From Terasakiispira papahanaumokuakeensis (GTDB lineage: Bacteria; Pseudomonadota; Gammaproteobacteria; Pseudomonadales; Halomonadaceae): a stretch of DNA of 64,000 bases. The notes under the pieces were generated by a model. That model ran no database searches, had not been told where the DNA came from, and saw nothing but the letters and a program-made list of their open reading frames with translations. Location: NCBI RefSeq assembly GCF_001709345.1, contig NZ_MDTQ01000001.1, positions 744,001-808,000 on the forward strand. Reading direction: 5' to 3'. The translations under genes were made by a program, and so were the position numbers. Positions 41,718 through 50,217 of this stretch are shown here, piece after piece (position 1 is the stretch's first letter; the number at the start of each line of letters is the position of its first letter).

Positions 41718-42233
41718 ATCACGTTTTTGTGCGAGGGCTTCCATATCGGGGCTGTGGTGGTGATGCTCGGCATGCACTTCACCTTCGGCCAAGGCGGAGA
41801 GAATGGTGCAGTGTTCGGCCGACATGGGGCCGCCGCAACAGGCGTCGGTTAATGTCGAGAGGGCTTCACGCATCCGCGCCAACTCACTCATGCGTTGTTC
41901 GATCTCAGCCAGTTTGGCCTCGGCCATGTCTTTGACTTCCTGGCAAGTATGCGATTCGCGTTGAACCTCAAGTGATAATAGCTCTTCGATATCTTTGAGG
42001 GTAAAGCCGACGGCTTTAGCTCGGAGAATAAAGTGGACCCGTTCGAGATTCTCCGGGCTATAGTAGCGGTAACCATTGTCACCTCTGGCTGGGGCTGTCA
42101 GTAATCCCTGATGCTCGTAGTAACGCAAGGTTTCGACGGTGACCCCGGTGGCTTTAGCCAACTCGCCAATACGTAATCGTTTGCCTGAAGCGCGGGCTGT
42201 CGAAATGGCTTCAGGGCTGAATAATTGACTCAC
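41697..42233 (-). CDS. MerR-family metal regulator, ZntR-like, with His-rich tail
   Basis: A 178-residue regulator if it starts at the GTG preceded by AGGAGG; longer ATG starts upstream are less supported. The MerR winged helix 'RIGELAKATGVTVETLRYYEHQGLL' and 'NGYRYYSPENLERVHFIL' is followed by the dimer helix and the metal loop 'DACCGGPMSAEHCTIL', which matches the Cys-Cys...His-Cys zinc site of ZntR. The C-terminus carries an extended 'HAEHHHHSPDMEALAQKRD' and ends 'SSGC', as ZntR ends in SGC. A zinc or related divalent ion is the probable signal. No P-type ATPase gene is nearby. Confidence 0.75.
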   Translation of the reverse strand: MSQLFSPEAISTARASGKRLRIGELAKATGVTVETLRYYEHQGLLTAPARGDNGYRYYSPENLERVHFILRAKAVGFTLKDIEELLSLEVQRESHTCQEVKDMAEAKLAEIEQRMSELARMREALSTLTDACCGGPMSAEHCTILSALAEGEVHAEHHHHSPDMEALAQKRDSHSSGC

Positions 42234-42604
42234 CACAGACCTCCTATCGGATGCCTCAACATGAATCATGTGAGGGAGATTGGCGGCGCTTGAACGTTGC
42301 TTACCATTGCATGAGCGCTTTACCTGTTTATCTTTGGGTCGCTCAACCCTAAAGTCAACAACAAGGTTGAGTTTCGACCTCGTTGCTTTTCCCACATCTA
42401 CTGGCCCACCGCTATTGGCCCACATTGATTGGCTCATATCTATGAGGCCACGCTGATGGTTTTTGTTGGATTAAGGGTTTTGTCTTGCTTAAGGAGAGGG
42501 TTTGTCCCTGATTGGTGACAGCAGACAAGGGCGTCAGTCTTGACCTACTATCGCGCCGCTGTTTGTGATTAGCGACAATCTATCGGCCAAAGAGAGCGCA
42601 GGTT
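42234..42604. other. Divergent gap between MerR and SHOCT genes
   Basis: Contains the MerR leader and repeated 'ctggccca/attggccca/attggctca' units (about 42400-42440). No MerR-type spaced promoter with a 19-20 bp spacer was convincingly found. Confidence 0.4.
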
Positions 42605-42922
42605 ATGAGTATTACAGCACTGCTGATGCTGTCTCCTATTTTTATTCTTCTGTTTCCACTGCCTGCCTTGCTGGCGTACAAGAAGAAGCATCCTTATAAA
42701 GAGAAAATTGCCCTGACCAATGTGCTGGGGTTTTGGCTTTTTGGGATCGGTTGGATCGTCGCACTGGCCTGGTGCTTTATTGGCGCTAAAGGCAAAGGGC
42801 GAGAAGATAAAACCGTGAGTGTGGCCGCCGAGATTGAGCGCATGTACAAACTCAAGAAAAAAGGCATTCTCACCGATGAGGAGTTTGAGGCGCACAAACG
42901 TTCTTTATTGGGCGATGCTTGA
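42605..42922 (+). CDS. Membrane protein with Imm-like domain and SHOCT tail
   Basis: A 105-residue protein with two hydrophobic helices (about 5-24 and 39-60). The segment 'KEKIALTNVLGFWLFGIGWIVALAWCF' matches the superinfection-immunity (T4 Imm-like) domain often found in small bacterial membrane proteins. The C-terminus 'EIERMYKLKKKGILTDEEFEAHKRSLL' is a SHOCT domain. Function is not known; SHOCT tails are thought to mediate oligomerisation. It is monocistronic. Confidence 0.7.
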   Translation: MSITALLMLSPIFILLFPLPALLAYKKKHPYKEKIALTNVLGFWLFGIGWIVALAWCFIGAKGKGREDKTVSVAAEIERMYKLKKKGILTDEEFEAHKRSLLGDA

Positions 42923-42999
42923 ACGAGGTAATGATTGAATGGGGATAATTGAATAGTGCTATGCCTGTTGGATCGATTTTATCGCTTGATGGTGTTTGT

Positions 43000-43020
43000 T
43001 AAATAATAATGATTTGTATT
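43000..43020. promoter_or_regulatory. Possible Fur box upstream of the fecI-like gene
   Basis: AAATAATAATGATTTGTATT resembles the 19-bp Fur consensus in reverse orientation (ATCATTATTATTT). It lies about 90 bp before the sigma factor gene, the usual place for iron control of such systems. Confidence 0.45.
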
Positions 43021-43106
43021 AGCTTTTTTTAGCCCTTAGAATTAAGCCGTTGTTGATTGATCTTAAGTATTGACCTCAAGTATTGATCTTAACTTAAGAG
43101 GCGCAA

Positions 43107-43685
43107 ATGGCGGCTTTGGTTCAAGCGGCAGTACCGGTCGGCGAATTATCGACGGGTCTCCTTCAATCTCCCCCTGGCCAGAGCAACGACACGGTGGCAT
43201 GTCTTTACGATGCCCATCAACGCTGGTTGTGCGCTTGGTTGCAGCGTAAGACCGGCTGTAGCTGGCAGGCGGCCGATTTAGCCCAGGATACTTTTCTCCG
43301 TATTTTGGCTTCCCCCCGAAATATGCAGCAATTGACAGTATTGCGTGAGCCGCGCCATTTTCTGACGACTATCGCGCGTCGGGTCTGGGTGGATTTCGTG
43401 CGCCGAGATGCATTGGAAAAGGCCTGGCTTGAGACCCTACAGAATCAACCTGAGCCAGTGATGATCTCCGCCGAAGAGCAAGTGACGATCTTGGAAACCT
43501 TGTGTCGTGTGGAGGCCATGCTGGAGGGGTTGGGTGATAAGGTGCGGCAAACGTTTCTACTGGCCCATCTAGAAGGATTGAAATATGCCGATATTGCTGA
43601 GCGTTTACAGGTGTCAGTCAGTTCAGTGAAATCCTATATGGCCAAAGCGATGACGCATTGCTTGTTGCTGATGTATGAGGATTAG
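43107..43685 (+). CDS. FecI-type ECF sigma factor
   Basis: A 192-residue ECF sigma. Region 2 ('YDAHQRWLCAWLQRKTGCSWQAADLAQDTFLRIL', about 35-70) and 'REPRHFLTTIARRVWVDFVRRDALEK' are followed by region 4 ('GLGDKVRQTFLLAHLEGLKYADIAERLQVSVSSVKSYMAKAM'). It would direct RNA polymerase to the TonB receptor promoter downstream when the FecR partner receives a siderophore signal. Followed 21 bp later by fecR. A possible Fur box and 'ttgacctcaagtattgatcttaa' repeats lie upstream. Confidence 0.85.
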   Translation: MAALVQAAVPVGELSTGLLQSPPGQSNDTVACLYDAHQRWLCAWLQRKTGCSWQAADLAQDTFLRILASPRNMQQLTVLREPRHFLTTIARRVWVDFVRRDALEKAWLETLQNQPEPVMISAEEQVTILETLCRVEAMLEGLGDKVRQTFLLAHLEGLKYADIAERLQVSVSSVKSYMAKAMTHCLLLMYED

Positions 43686-43706
43686 CGTGATCGCTCTTAT
43701 CTTATC

Positions 43707-44714
43707 ATGACGCCTTCCTCTCAAATGAAAGCCGCACTTCAATCGGCCGCTCATTGGTATGCCGTACTTTATGCCGAGGATGTCTCTGAACAGCAGCGTC
43801 AGGAGCACCGCGCTTGGTTAGACGCTGACCCGCTTCACCAGCAAGCCTGGCAACAAGTTGAACAATTGCGTGAGCAATTACAGGCCATGCCTGGGTCGCC
43901 TGCGTTGCAGACTTTGCAACGCCGTGAGCATTATCAGCGACGTGCTGTGTTACGGGGGTTGGCGGTATTGGCCTCTGGCGGTATTTTAGGCACCTTGGCT
44001 TGGCAGCAAACGCCTGTGGGACCTGCTCTGAGCCGAACGGTGAGGGGGTGGACCGCGCAATATCACACGGAGCGAGGTGAGCAACACCACTTGACGCTGG
44101 ATGATGGCACCCAGTTGATCCTCAATACCGCTACAGCATTGGATATTATCGAAACCGCAGACAGCCGCTTGATTCGTTTGTATGACGGTGAGATTTGGGT
44201 CAAAACCGCTCATGCGGCTGGGGCAGAGCGGCCCGCCCAGGCGATGGCCAAAGCCCTGCAAGTCCATACGGTACAGGGCATGGTGGTGCCCTTGGGCACT
44301 GTGTTCACTGTGCGGCAAAAGGCTCATTTGACTCAGGTGGGAGTGATTGAAGCGGCGGTTGAGCTTTTACCGCTGGCCGGGGGCGGGCAGGTGCAACGTT
44401 TGCATGCCGGTGAGCAGGCCCAGATGGACCGTCAGCATGTCACGGTCTCAGCCCTTAGCCAGACAGCCGATAGTTGGACGCAAGGCTTGTTGGTGGCCGT
44501 AGATTGGCCACTGCATCGCTTGTTGGCGGAATTGGCCCGCTATCGCACGGGGCGCTTGCGCTGTGACCCTGAGATTGCGCAATGGCGAGTGACTGGCACC
44601 TTTCCCCTGGATAACCCTGAGCGGGCCTTGCAAGCGATTATGAATGCGTTACCTGTCCGTGTTGAGCGCTGGACGGATTATTGGGTGACCTTGCATCCGG
44701 CCCCGACGGCGTGA
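43707..44714 (+). CDS. FecR-family anti-sigma/signal transducer
   Basis: A 335-residue inner membrane regulator. The N-terminal cytoplasmic DUF4880 region ('SAAHWYAVLYAEDVSEQQRQEHRAWLDADPLHQQAWQQVE') binds the sigma factor; one membrane helix lies near residues 85-100 ('VLRGLAVLASGGILGTLAW'); the periplasmic FecR domain follows ('YHTERGEQHHLTLDDGTQLILNTATALDI'). A C-terminal STN-like segment ('LLAELARYRTGRLRCDPEIAQWRVTGTFPLDNPERALQAI') interacts with the receptor's signalling domain. Together with fecI and the receptor it forms a cell-surface signalling unit. Confidence 0.85.
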   Translation: MTPSSQMKAALQSAAHWYAVLYAEDVSEQQRQEHRAWLDADPLHQQAWQQVEQLREQLQAMPGSPALQTLQRREHYQRRAVLRGLAVLASGGILGTLAWQQTPVGPALSRTVRGWTAQYHTERGEQHHLTLDDGTQLILNTATALDIIETADSRLIRLYDGEIWVKTAHAAGAERPAQAMAKALQVHTVQGMVVPLGTVFTVRQKAHLTQVGVIEAAVELLPLAGGGQVQRLHAGEQAQMDRQHVTVSALSQTADSWTQGLLVAVDWPLHRLLAELARYRTGRLRCDPEIAQWRVTGTFPLDNPERALQAIMNALPVRVERWTDYWVTLHPAPTA

Positions 44715-44928
44715 TCAAACCGCAATATGATGACTCACCCTTAAAAAATTCATCTCAGCTTGTCCTTTTTTAAATCTCGTTCGACCCCTTTATTAGCGAT
44801 GAATAGTGATGACGAATGATTGGCTTTCTTAAATCGCCGAGAGTCATGACTGTAAACGCTAGAACGCTTCTGCTTGAACACATCGCGCTAGCCATATCGA
44901 GTTTTCATAATACGAACGAGTGCATGCC

Positions 44929-47394
44929 ATGATTTTTCATTCCTGCTCAAAAGCCCCAATTTCCAGTGGGGACCATTCTGATTTACGTCGTTTTTTGCCT
45001 TTGCGTTATATCGCGCTGGGGTGTGTCTTATTAGGGCCTACAGCAGCGCTCCCTGTTCAGGCCGAGACCGCAGCGGGTCTGCGTGCTGATCAGCGTGCGA
45101 CCGGTCAGCAGGATGCCACCACACGGGTATATCAACTTAAGCCGGGGCCATTGGGACAAGTGTTGAGTGAGTTTGCCCGCCAGTCGAATGTTGTGTTGTC
45201 CTTTCCTTCACATTTAACCGACGGTATGCACAGTGATGGGCTCCAGGGACGTTATGCTGTTCCCCAAGGGTTTGCCGCGCTGTTATCCGGTTCGGGCTTG
45301 CGTGCGGTGAAGCAGACTCAAAGTGATGACGTTCAAGGTGCTGAAATACAAGGTGATGAAATACAAGGGAATTATGTGCTGCAGTCGGCGCCACAGGCCC
45401 ATCCGGTTGAGCTGGATGCGATGAGAGTTCAAGGGCAACGTCTGAATCATGATGGCTATTTGGCCAATACGGGCACTGCGGTCACGAAAACGAATACGCC
45501 TTTGATGGAGACGGCTCAGAGCGTCAGTGTCGTGACCGAGGATCAGATCAGCGATCGGCAGGCGTTGTCGGTCTCTCAGGCTGTGGCGTATGCCGCGGGT
45601 GTCCGTGTTCAAAGCTCCGGATTGGACCCTCGTTTTGATTCGATTACGTTACGGGGCTATCCGGTGGTCTATAACGGCGATTTTCTGGATGGTCTGCGTC
45701 AGCCCAATACTGATTGGCTTTCTTATTACGCCACTCAGCCTTATAACTTGGAACGGATTGAAGTCGTCAAAGGGCCTGATTCAGTGCTTTATGGTCAACT
45801 CTCTCCCGGTGGGTTAGTGAATCGCGTGAGTAAGCGGCCCCGGCAGGATGCCCGTCAGGAAGTCCAGGTTCAACTGGGCAATCACGATCATCGTCAGGGG
45901 CAGTTTGATGTCGGGGGTGCCCTGAATGATGCACTTCAGTATCGACTGGTGGGGTTAAAGCGTGATGCGCAAACGGATATTGAGCAGGTCGATAATGATG
46001 CCACATTGCTGGCGCCGACACTGCGTTGGCAAATCAGTGAGCGTACTGATATTACCTTGATCAGCCAGTATCAGGAGCGTGAGACATCGGCTTCGCCTCG
46101 TCCGTATCAGCGTGGTGAAAAACTGACCCATTTCTGGGCCGGTGATGAAGATTTTGACAAGCTCGATCAACACCAGTGGGCGCTGGGATATGAGCTGAAT
46201 CATGCGTTTAATGATCGCTGGTCGCTGCAGCAGAATGTGCGTTATGGCGAGGTGGATACCACTAATCAGTATCTGTCAGCGGGTACCTTGAGCGGCACAA
46301 CCTTGAGTCGCAGCAGCGTTGCGCTGGAAGAGGATATGGAATCCCTGAGTACGGATACGCGCTTAATGGCGACGCTGCAGCAAGGCGAGATGAGCCATCA
46401 GCTGTTGATGGGGGTGGATTACGCTTATCTGACGCATGATGTGACTTATGCGGGCGGTGAAGCGCCATCAATTGATCTTGAGCATCCTGATTATCATCAG
46501 CCGATTCCTCACCCGGATGATATGTGGACGGATGATCATGGCAAGACACATCGGGCCGGTGTTTACCTCCAGGATCAGCTCAGCATTGACCAATGGCGCC
46601 TGACTGCAGGTATCCGCCGGGATTGGGCGCGGGATGAAACTCAGGATCACCTAGCAGGCGAGACCACTAAGCGACGTGATGCCAAAACCACAGGCCGGTT
46701 GGGTGCCCTGTATGTGTATGATTTCGGGCTATCGCCTTATTTTAGCTATTCCCAATCCTTTGTGCCTGAGACGGGCGCAGATGCCAGTGGGCATGACTTT
46801 GAACCGACCGAAGGTGAGCAGTTTGAACTGGGGGTGAAGTATCAGCCGCCTGGTACTGAGGCACGTTTCACTGCGGCGGTTTATCAGATCACTGAATCGC
46901 ATCGTAAAACCACGGATCTTGAGCATCCGCTGTTCCAAACACAAACCGGTGAAGTGCGCACTCGCGGGCTTGAGTTAGAAGCCGTCGGAGATTTGACTGA
47001 TGATCTGCGGATGACCGCCAGCTACAACTTTAACCAGGCTGAGATCACTCGGGATAATGAGGGCGATCAAGGCCATGATCTGGCCAATACACCACGACAT
47101 CTGGCGTCACTGTGGTTGGATTATGCGGTGCCCTGGGTTGAACGTCTGCATGTGTCGGGCGGGGTGCGTTATATCGGGACTGAATATATCGATAATGCGA
47201 ATTCCGACAAGAATGAGGCCTATCGCTTAGTCGATCTAGCGGCGCGTTATGATTTTGGCGGGCGACTTGAAGGGGTTCGGCTGAGCCTGAACGCCACCAA
47301 TATCACGGATGAGGAACATATCTCCTGTGAAGGTCCTTATTGCTATCGAGGCGCTGGTCGAAGCCTGATCAGCAGCTTGGCGTATCGTTGGTAA
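44929..47394 (+). CDS. TonB-dependent siderophore receptor with STN signalling domain
   Basis: An 821-residue outer membrane transducer. Signal peptide near residues 22-45 ('LGCVLLGPTAALPVQA'), STN domain about 60-130 ('YQLKPGPLGQVLSEFARQSNVVLSF'), plug from about 165 ('TPLMETAQSVSVVTEDQISDRQA', 'VEVVKGPDSVLYGQLSPGGLVN'-type plug end) and a 22-strand barrel ending 'SLAYRW'. It imports an iron-siderophore complex and signals through the FecR/FecI pair. A duplicated 'GDEIQGNYV' style element ('QGAEIQGDEIQG') sits in the linker. The GTG at 44920 is an alternative start. The terminal 'CEGPYCYRGAGR' is typical of ferrichrome-type receptors. Confidence 0.85.
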   Translation: MIFHSCSKAPISSGDHSDLRRFLPLRYIALGCVLLGPTAALPVQAETAAGLRADQRATGQQDATTRVYQLKPGPLGQVLSEFARQSNVVLSFPSHLTDGMHSDGLQGRYAVPQGFAALLSGSGLRAVKQTQSDDVQGAEIQGDEIQGNYVLQSAPQAHPVELDAMRVQGQRLNHDGYLANTGTAVTKTNTPLMETAQSVSVVTEDQISDRQALSVSQAVAYAAGVRVQSSGLDPRFDSITLRGYPVVYNGDFLDGLRQPNTDWLSYYATQPYNLERIEVVKGPDSVLYGQLSPGGLVNRVSKRPRQDARQEVQVQLGNHDHRQGQFDVGGALNDALQYRLVGLKRDAQTDIEQVDNDATLLAPTLRWQISERTDITLISQYQERETSASPRPYQRGEKLTHFWAGDEDFDKLDQHQWALGYELNHAFNDRWSLQQNVRYGEVDTTNQYLSAGTLSGTTLSRSSVALEEDMESLSTDTRLMATLQQGEMSHQLLMGVDYAYLTHDVTYAGGEAPSIDLEHPDYHQPIPHPDDMWTDDHGKTHRAGVYLQDQLSIDQWRLTAGIRRDWARDETQDHLAGETTKRRDAKTTGRLGALYVYDFGLSPYFSYSQSFVPETGADASGHDFEPTEGEQFELGVKYQPPGTEARFTAAVYQITESHRKTTDLEHPLFQTQTGEVRTRGLELEAVGDLTDDLRMTASYNFNQAEITRDNEGDQGHDLANTPRHLASLWLDYAVPWVERLHVSGGVRYIGTEYIDNANSDKNEAYRLVDLAARYDFGGRLEGVRLSLNATNITDEEHISCEGPYCYRGAGRSLISSLAYRW

Positions 47395-48317
47395 TGGGGT
47401 TGAGGATGATGAACCTGGGAATCTCTTTTCCGATGCGGTGGTGGCTGGGCCTAGTGATCTTGCTATGGGGCGGCTGGGTTCAGGCCAGCCCTGCCGCGGA
47501 TGCCCATGTGACTGACCAGGACACCACTGAGGCCTTTCAGGATGAAGGGCCGGTTCGGCTGGATAAAACCCGTGAGTGGTCGATGCACAATGCACGCGGT
47601 GAACGTTATCGCATCTTCATCAGCGAGCCGGAAGGGCCATTGCCTTATACCGGTGGTTATCCGGTACTTTATGTGTTGGATGGCAATGCATTCTTTGCTT
47701 CTCTACATGAGGCGAAGCGAGCTCAGGAGCGTTTCCAGCAAGCCATTATTGTCGGTATCGCCTACCCGGGCGAGGCCACTCATAATTTCCGGCGGCGGGC
47801 CTATGATTTCTCTCCCCCTCCGGGGGAGCCGACGGATCCGCCGCAAGGCGGGCAGGATGAATTTCTGGATTTTATGGCGCAGCAGGTGATGCCTGCAGTG
47901 GCCCGTCAATTTCCGGTGAACCATGATCAAGAGACGCTTTATGGTCACTCATTTGGCGGTATGTTGGGCTTGTATGCGCTTTATACCCGGCCGGGTCTGT
48001 TTGATCATATTATCGCGGCGAGCCCGAGCCTTTGGTGGGCGGATCGTTACTTGCTGCCGCATGAGCGTGCTTTTTCTCAAGCGGTAAAATCGGGGCGGGT
48101 TGATGGGGTGAATCAGAGCCTGTCGCTGATGGTCGGTGATCAAGATTCACTACAAGAGCAGCAAGATGCCGAGCAGCTCTCTCAACGCTTGTCCGGCTTA
48201 TCCGCTTATGGTCTACGCAGCAGTTTTTATCGTGTGGATGGTGCGGATCATATGGCCGTGCCCTTTAACATTGAAAACCGCATTCTCCGCCAAGTGTTGG
48301 AAACGCGTAACGAATAG
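47394..48317 (+). CDS. Periplasmic siderophore esterase (IroE/Fes-like alpha/beta hydrolase)
   Basis: A 307-residue protein starting in the overlapping TAATG of the receptor stop; ATG 47406 or 47409 are alternatives. A signal anchor ('MRWWLGLVILLWGGWVQA') is followed by an esterase domain of the IroE/BesA family: 'YPVLYVLDGNAFFASLHEA', 'IIVGIAYPG', nucleophile Ser in 'YGHSFGGMLGLYAL', 'ASPSLWW' and a His in 'DGADHMAVP'. It would hydrolyse an ester-bond siderophore after uptake. Coupling to the TonB receptor supports this. Confidence 0.8.
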   Translation: MGLRMMNLGISFPMRWWLGLVILLWGGWVQASPAADAHVTDQDTTEAFQDEGPVRLDKTREWSMHNARGERYRIFISEPEGPLPYTGGYPVLYVLDGNAFFASLHEAKRAQERFQQAIIVGIAYPGEATHNFRRRAYDFSPPPGEPTDPPQGGQDEFLDFMAQQVMPAVARQFPVNHDQETLYGHSFGGMLGLYALYTRPGLFDHIIAASPSLWWADRYLLPHERAFSQAVKSGRVDGVNQSLSLMVGDQDSLQEQQDAEQLSQRLSGLSAYGLRSSFYRVDGADHMAVPFNIENRILRQVLETRNE

Positions 48318-48335
48318 TGCTAAGTGATGACCCCT

Positions 48336-49208
48336 CTAAAGCCCTGGTACTGCCAGAGCAAAAATGCCCAGTAGGCCAAGCGAGATAATGGTACCACTGG
48401 CGATGGTTTGGGCTGAGTGACCGGTGCCGAGGTAGTAAGTTTCCAGCACCACGGTATTCGCGGCGGGTGGGAGCAACGGCAGCATCAGAAAGACCCAATA
48501 ATGTTGTTGAATCAGTGGAATAGCGAAGTAGTGCCCAAGGCCAATAAAGCCTGCGACCAAGAGCCCGCCAATCAGTGCTCTTTTGAGTGTGGTATGCAGG
48601 GCCTGGTGCAGTGCGGTGCCGGTGATTTTGGCGTGGTAGAGCCAGATGCCTAAGATGGCCATCCCGAAAATAGACATTAAAGGCTTGGCGGCTGTGTACA
48701 AATGGCCTAACAGTGTCCAGTCTCCCAATGTCGGCCAGATTAGGTGTAACACTCCTCCGAATACAGCGGCGAGAAAGGGCCAAGCGGTGACGGTGCGTTT
48801 AAACAAGACCCAGCGCGAGCTTTGCGGTTGTAACGCCGCCGCTGCCGCAACATTGCCAAAAACAGAGCCCCCCACGTAAGCGACGATGATGATACGCCCG
48901 GCAGCATCGCCAAACAGCGCCAACGCCAACGGTAGCCCCAACCAACCAATATTGAGATAGCTGAAGGTGAGCGCTTCGACCGGGTCTTCGCTAAGGCGCC
49001 GGGCAATGAGAAATAATAAGGTACAAAACACGATGGCAAATCCAGCGACCAGCAGGGTACCCGGTTGGTAGGTCAGTAAGTTATAGAAAATGACATAAGG
49101 AATCAGGATCAGCGTTAATCCTTTGGCGAGGAAGGTTCTCGCCTGCGGATAGACACGTCCCAACAGCATACCACCCAACATATACAGCAGTGGGAGGAGT
49201 GTCATCAT
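48336..49208 (-). CDS. AEC-family transporter
   Basis: A 290-residue membrane protein with about ten helices of the auxin efflux carrier family ('LLPLLYMLGGMLLGRVYP', 'TFSYLNIGWLGLPLALALFGD', 'VPGL' C-terminus). Bacterial members move malate, malonate or other small acids; the substrate is unknown. It converges with the esterase gene with 18 bp between stops. Confidence 0.75.
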   Translation of the reverse strand: MMTLLPLLYMLGGMLLGRVYPQARTFLAKGLTLILIPYVIFYNLLTYQPGTLLVAGFAIVFCTLLFLIARRLSEDPVEALTFSYLNIGWLGLPLALALFGDAAGRIIIVAYVGGSVFGNVAAAAALQPQSSRWVLFKRTVTAWPFLAAVFGGVLHLIWPTLGDWTLLGHLYTAAKPLMSIFGMAILGIWLYHAKITGTALHQALHTTLKRALIGGLLVAGFIGLGHYFAIPLIQQHYWVFLMLPLLPPAANTVVLETYYLGTGHSAQTIASGTIISLGLLGIFALAVPGL

Positions 49209-49536
49209 CGTGAGGTCCTTAGCCTTAAATCATAAGGGCGGTGAGAGATTAAGGGGCGATGGGGTGATGGCTCGCATCGATATAAGCGCCTTATTTTGCC
49301 TGCTAGAAAGAAAAAATCATACAGAGTTGGACACTTCGTCACTGGCGTCAGGGGCATGCTGTGATAGGCTGAAAGTCGATTCGTTGGGTCATGAGTATCG
49401 GGCATTGATGCGTTTCAGCTCACTCCTTATTCAGTCCCAACCCAATCACCCTTAACCTAACCACAAATCAATCATAATCACTCTGATACACAATCGTTCT
49501 GATACATAATCACTCTGATACATAAGAGGACTCACG
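49209..49536. other. Gap with 'ctctgatacata' tandem repeats
   Basis: Three imperfect 16-bp units of 'cactctgatacataat' occur at about 49476-49523 just before the ribosome site of the barrel gene. 'cccaacccaatcacccttaacctaaccacaaat' is C/A-rich and non-coding. No terminator recognised. Confidence 0.5.
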
Positions 49537-50076
49537 ATGAAACCGCTTTTGACGGCAGGGATTTTGGCAGCCTCCGGCCTTTTAGCGCAGCCTGCGCTGG
49601 CGCTGGATACCTACGATGATACTTATACTTATGCCGCACTGTCGGTGCATAACTGGGATAGCGACAGTGATAGTGGACAAAATCCGGATGCTTCGGCGAC
49701 GGGTGGGAAGATCACGTTTGGCCAGCAGTTAACTTCTTTAGTCGGGGTTGAAGTCCAGGGCGCCTTAGGCGGTTCGGATAGTAGTGGTGATACCGATGTG
49801 AAACTGGAGCACATGGTGGGCTTGTATGTGCGGGGTAACTTGCCGTTAGGGCGGATTAATCCTTACCTGAAAATCGGTGCCTCTTCGGCCAGCCTGGAAG
49901 TGAAAACCGCTGATGGCACCAATAGTAATAGCGAGTTCGAGTTCAGTTATGGATTAGGGGCTGAGCTGAGCTTTACCGATGAGCTTTATATGCAGTTAGA
50001 GTATATGAGCTACATCGATACGGATGATCTGGAACTGTCAGGCGCTTCTGTCGGGTTGGGATACCGCTTCCGATAA
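49537..50076 (+). CDS. Small outer membrane beta-barrel protein
   Basis: A 179-residue OMP_b-brl-type protein: signal peptide 'MKPLLTAGILAASGLLAQPALA', then eight amphipathic strands ('TYTYAALSVHNWD', 'GKITFGQQLTSLVGVEVQGALGG', 'VKLEHMVGLYVRGNLP', 'INPYLKIGASSASLEV', 'FEFSYGLGAELSFTDELYMQLEYMSY', 'GASVGLGYRFR'). The last residues fit the C-terminal barrel signal (aromatic + Arg end). Function unknown, Opa/OmpW-like in size. AAGAGGA precedes the start. Confidence 0.75.
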   Translation: MKPLLTAGILAASGLLAQPALALDTYDDTYTYAALSVHNWDSDSDSGQNPDASATGGKITFGQQLTSLVGVEVQGALGGSDSSGDTDVKLEHMVGLYVRGNLPLGRINPYLKIGASSASLEVKTADGTNSNSEFEFSYGLGAELSFTDELYMQLEYMSYIDTDDLELSGASVGLGYRFR

Positions 50077-50150
50077 GCTCGATGCGTGGCATGCGGTGGT
50101 TGACTGAAGTCACGCATCAGATCAGCAAGCTAAAAGGTACCGGTCATTCA

Positions 50151-50179
50151 TTGGCCGGGGCCCTTGATCCCCTTATAAT
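50151..50179 (+). promoter_or_regulatory. Promoter upstream of nadK
   Basis: TTGGCC (50151-50156), a 17-bp spacer and a perfect TATAAT (50174-50179), 39 bp before the nadK start. Confidence 0.6.
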
Positions 50180-50217
50180 GCCCCTCCCATCCATGGTCGT
50201 GCCGGAGCCCTTAGGTT

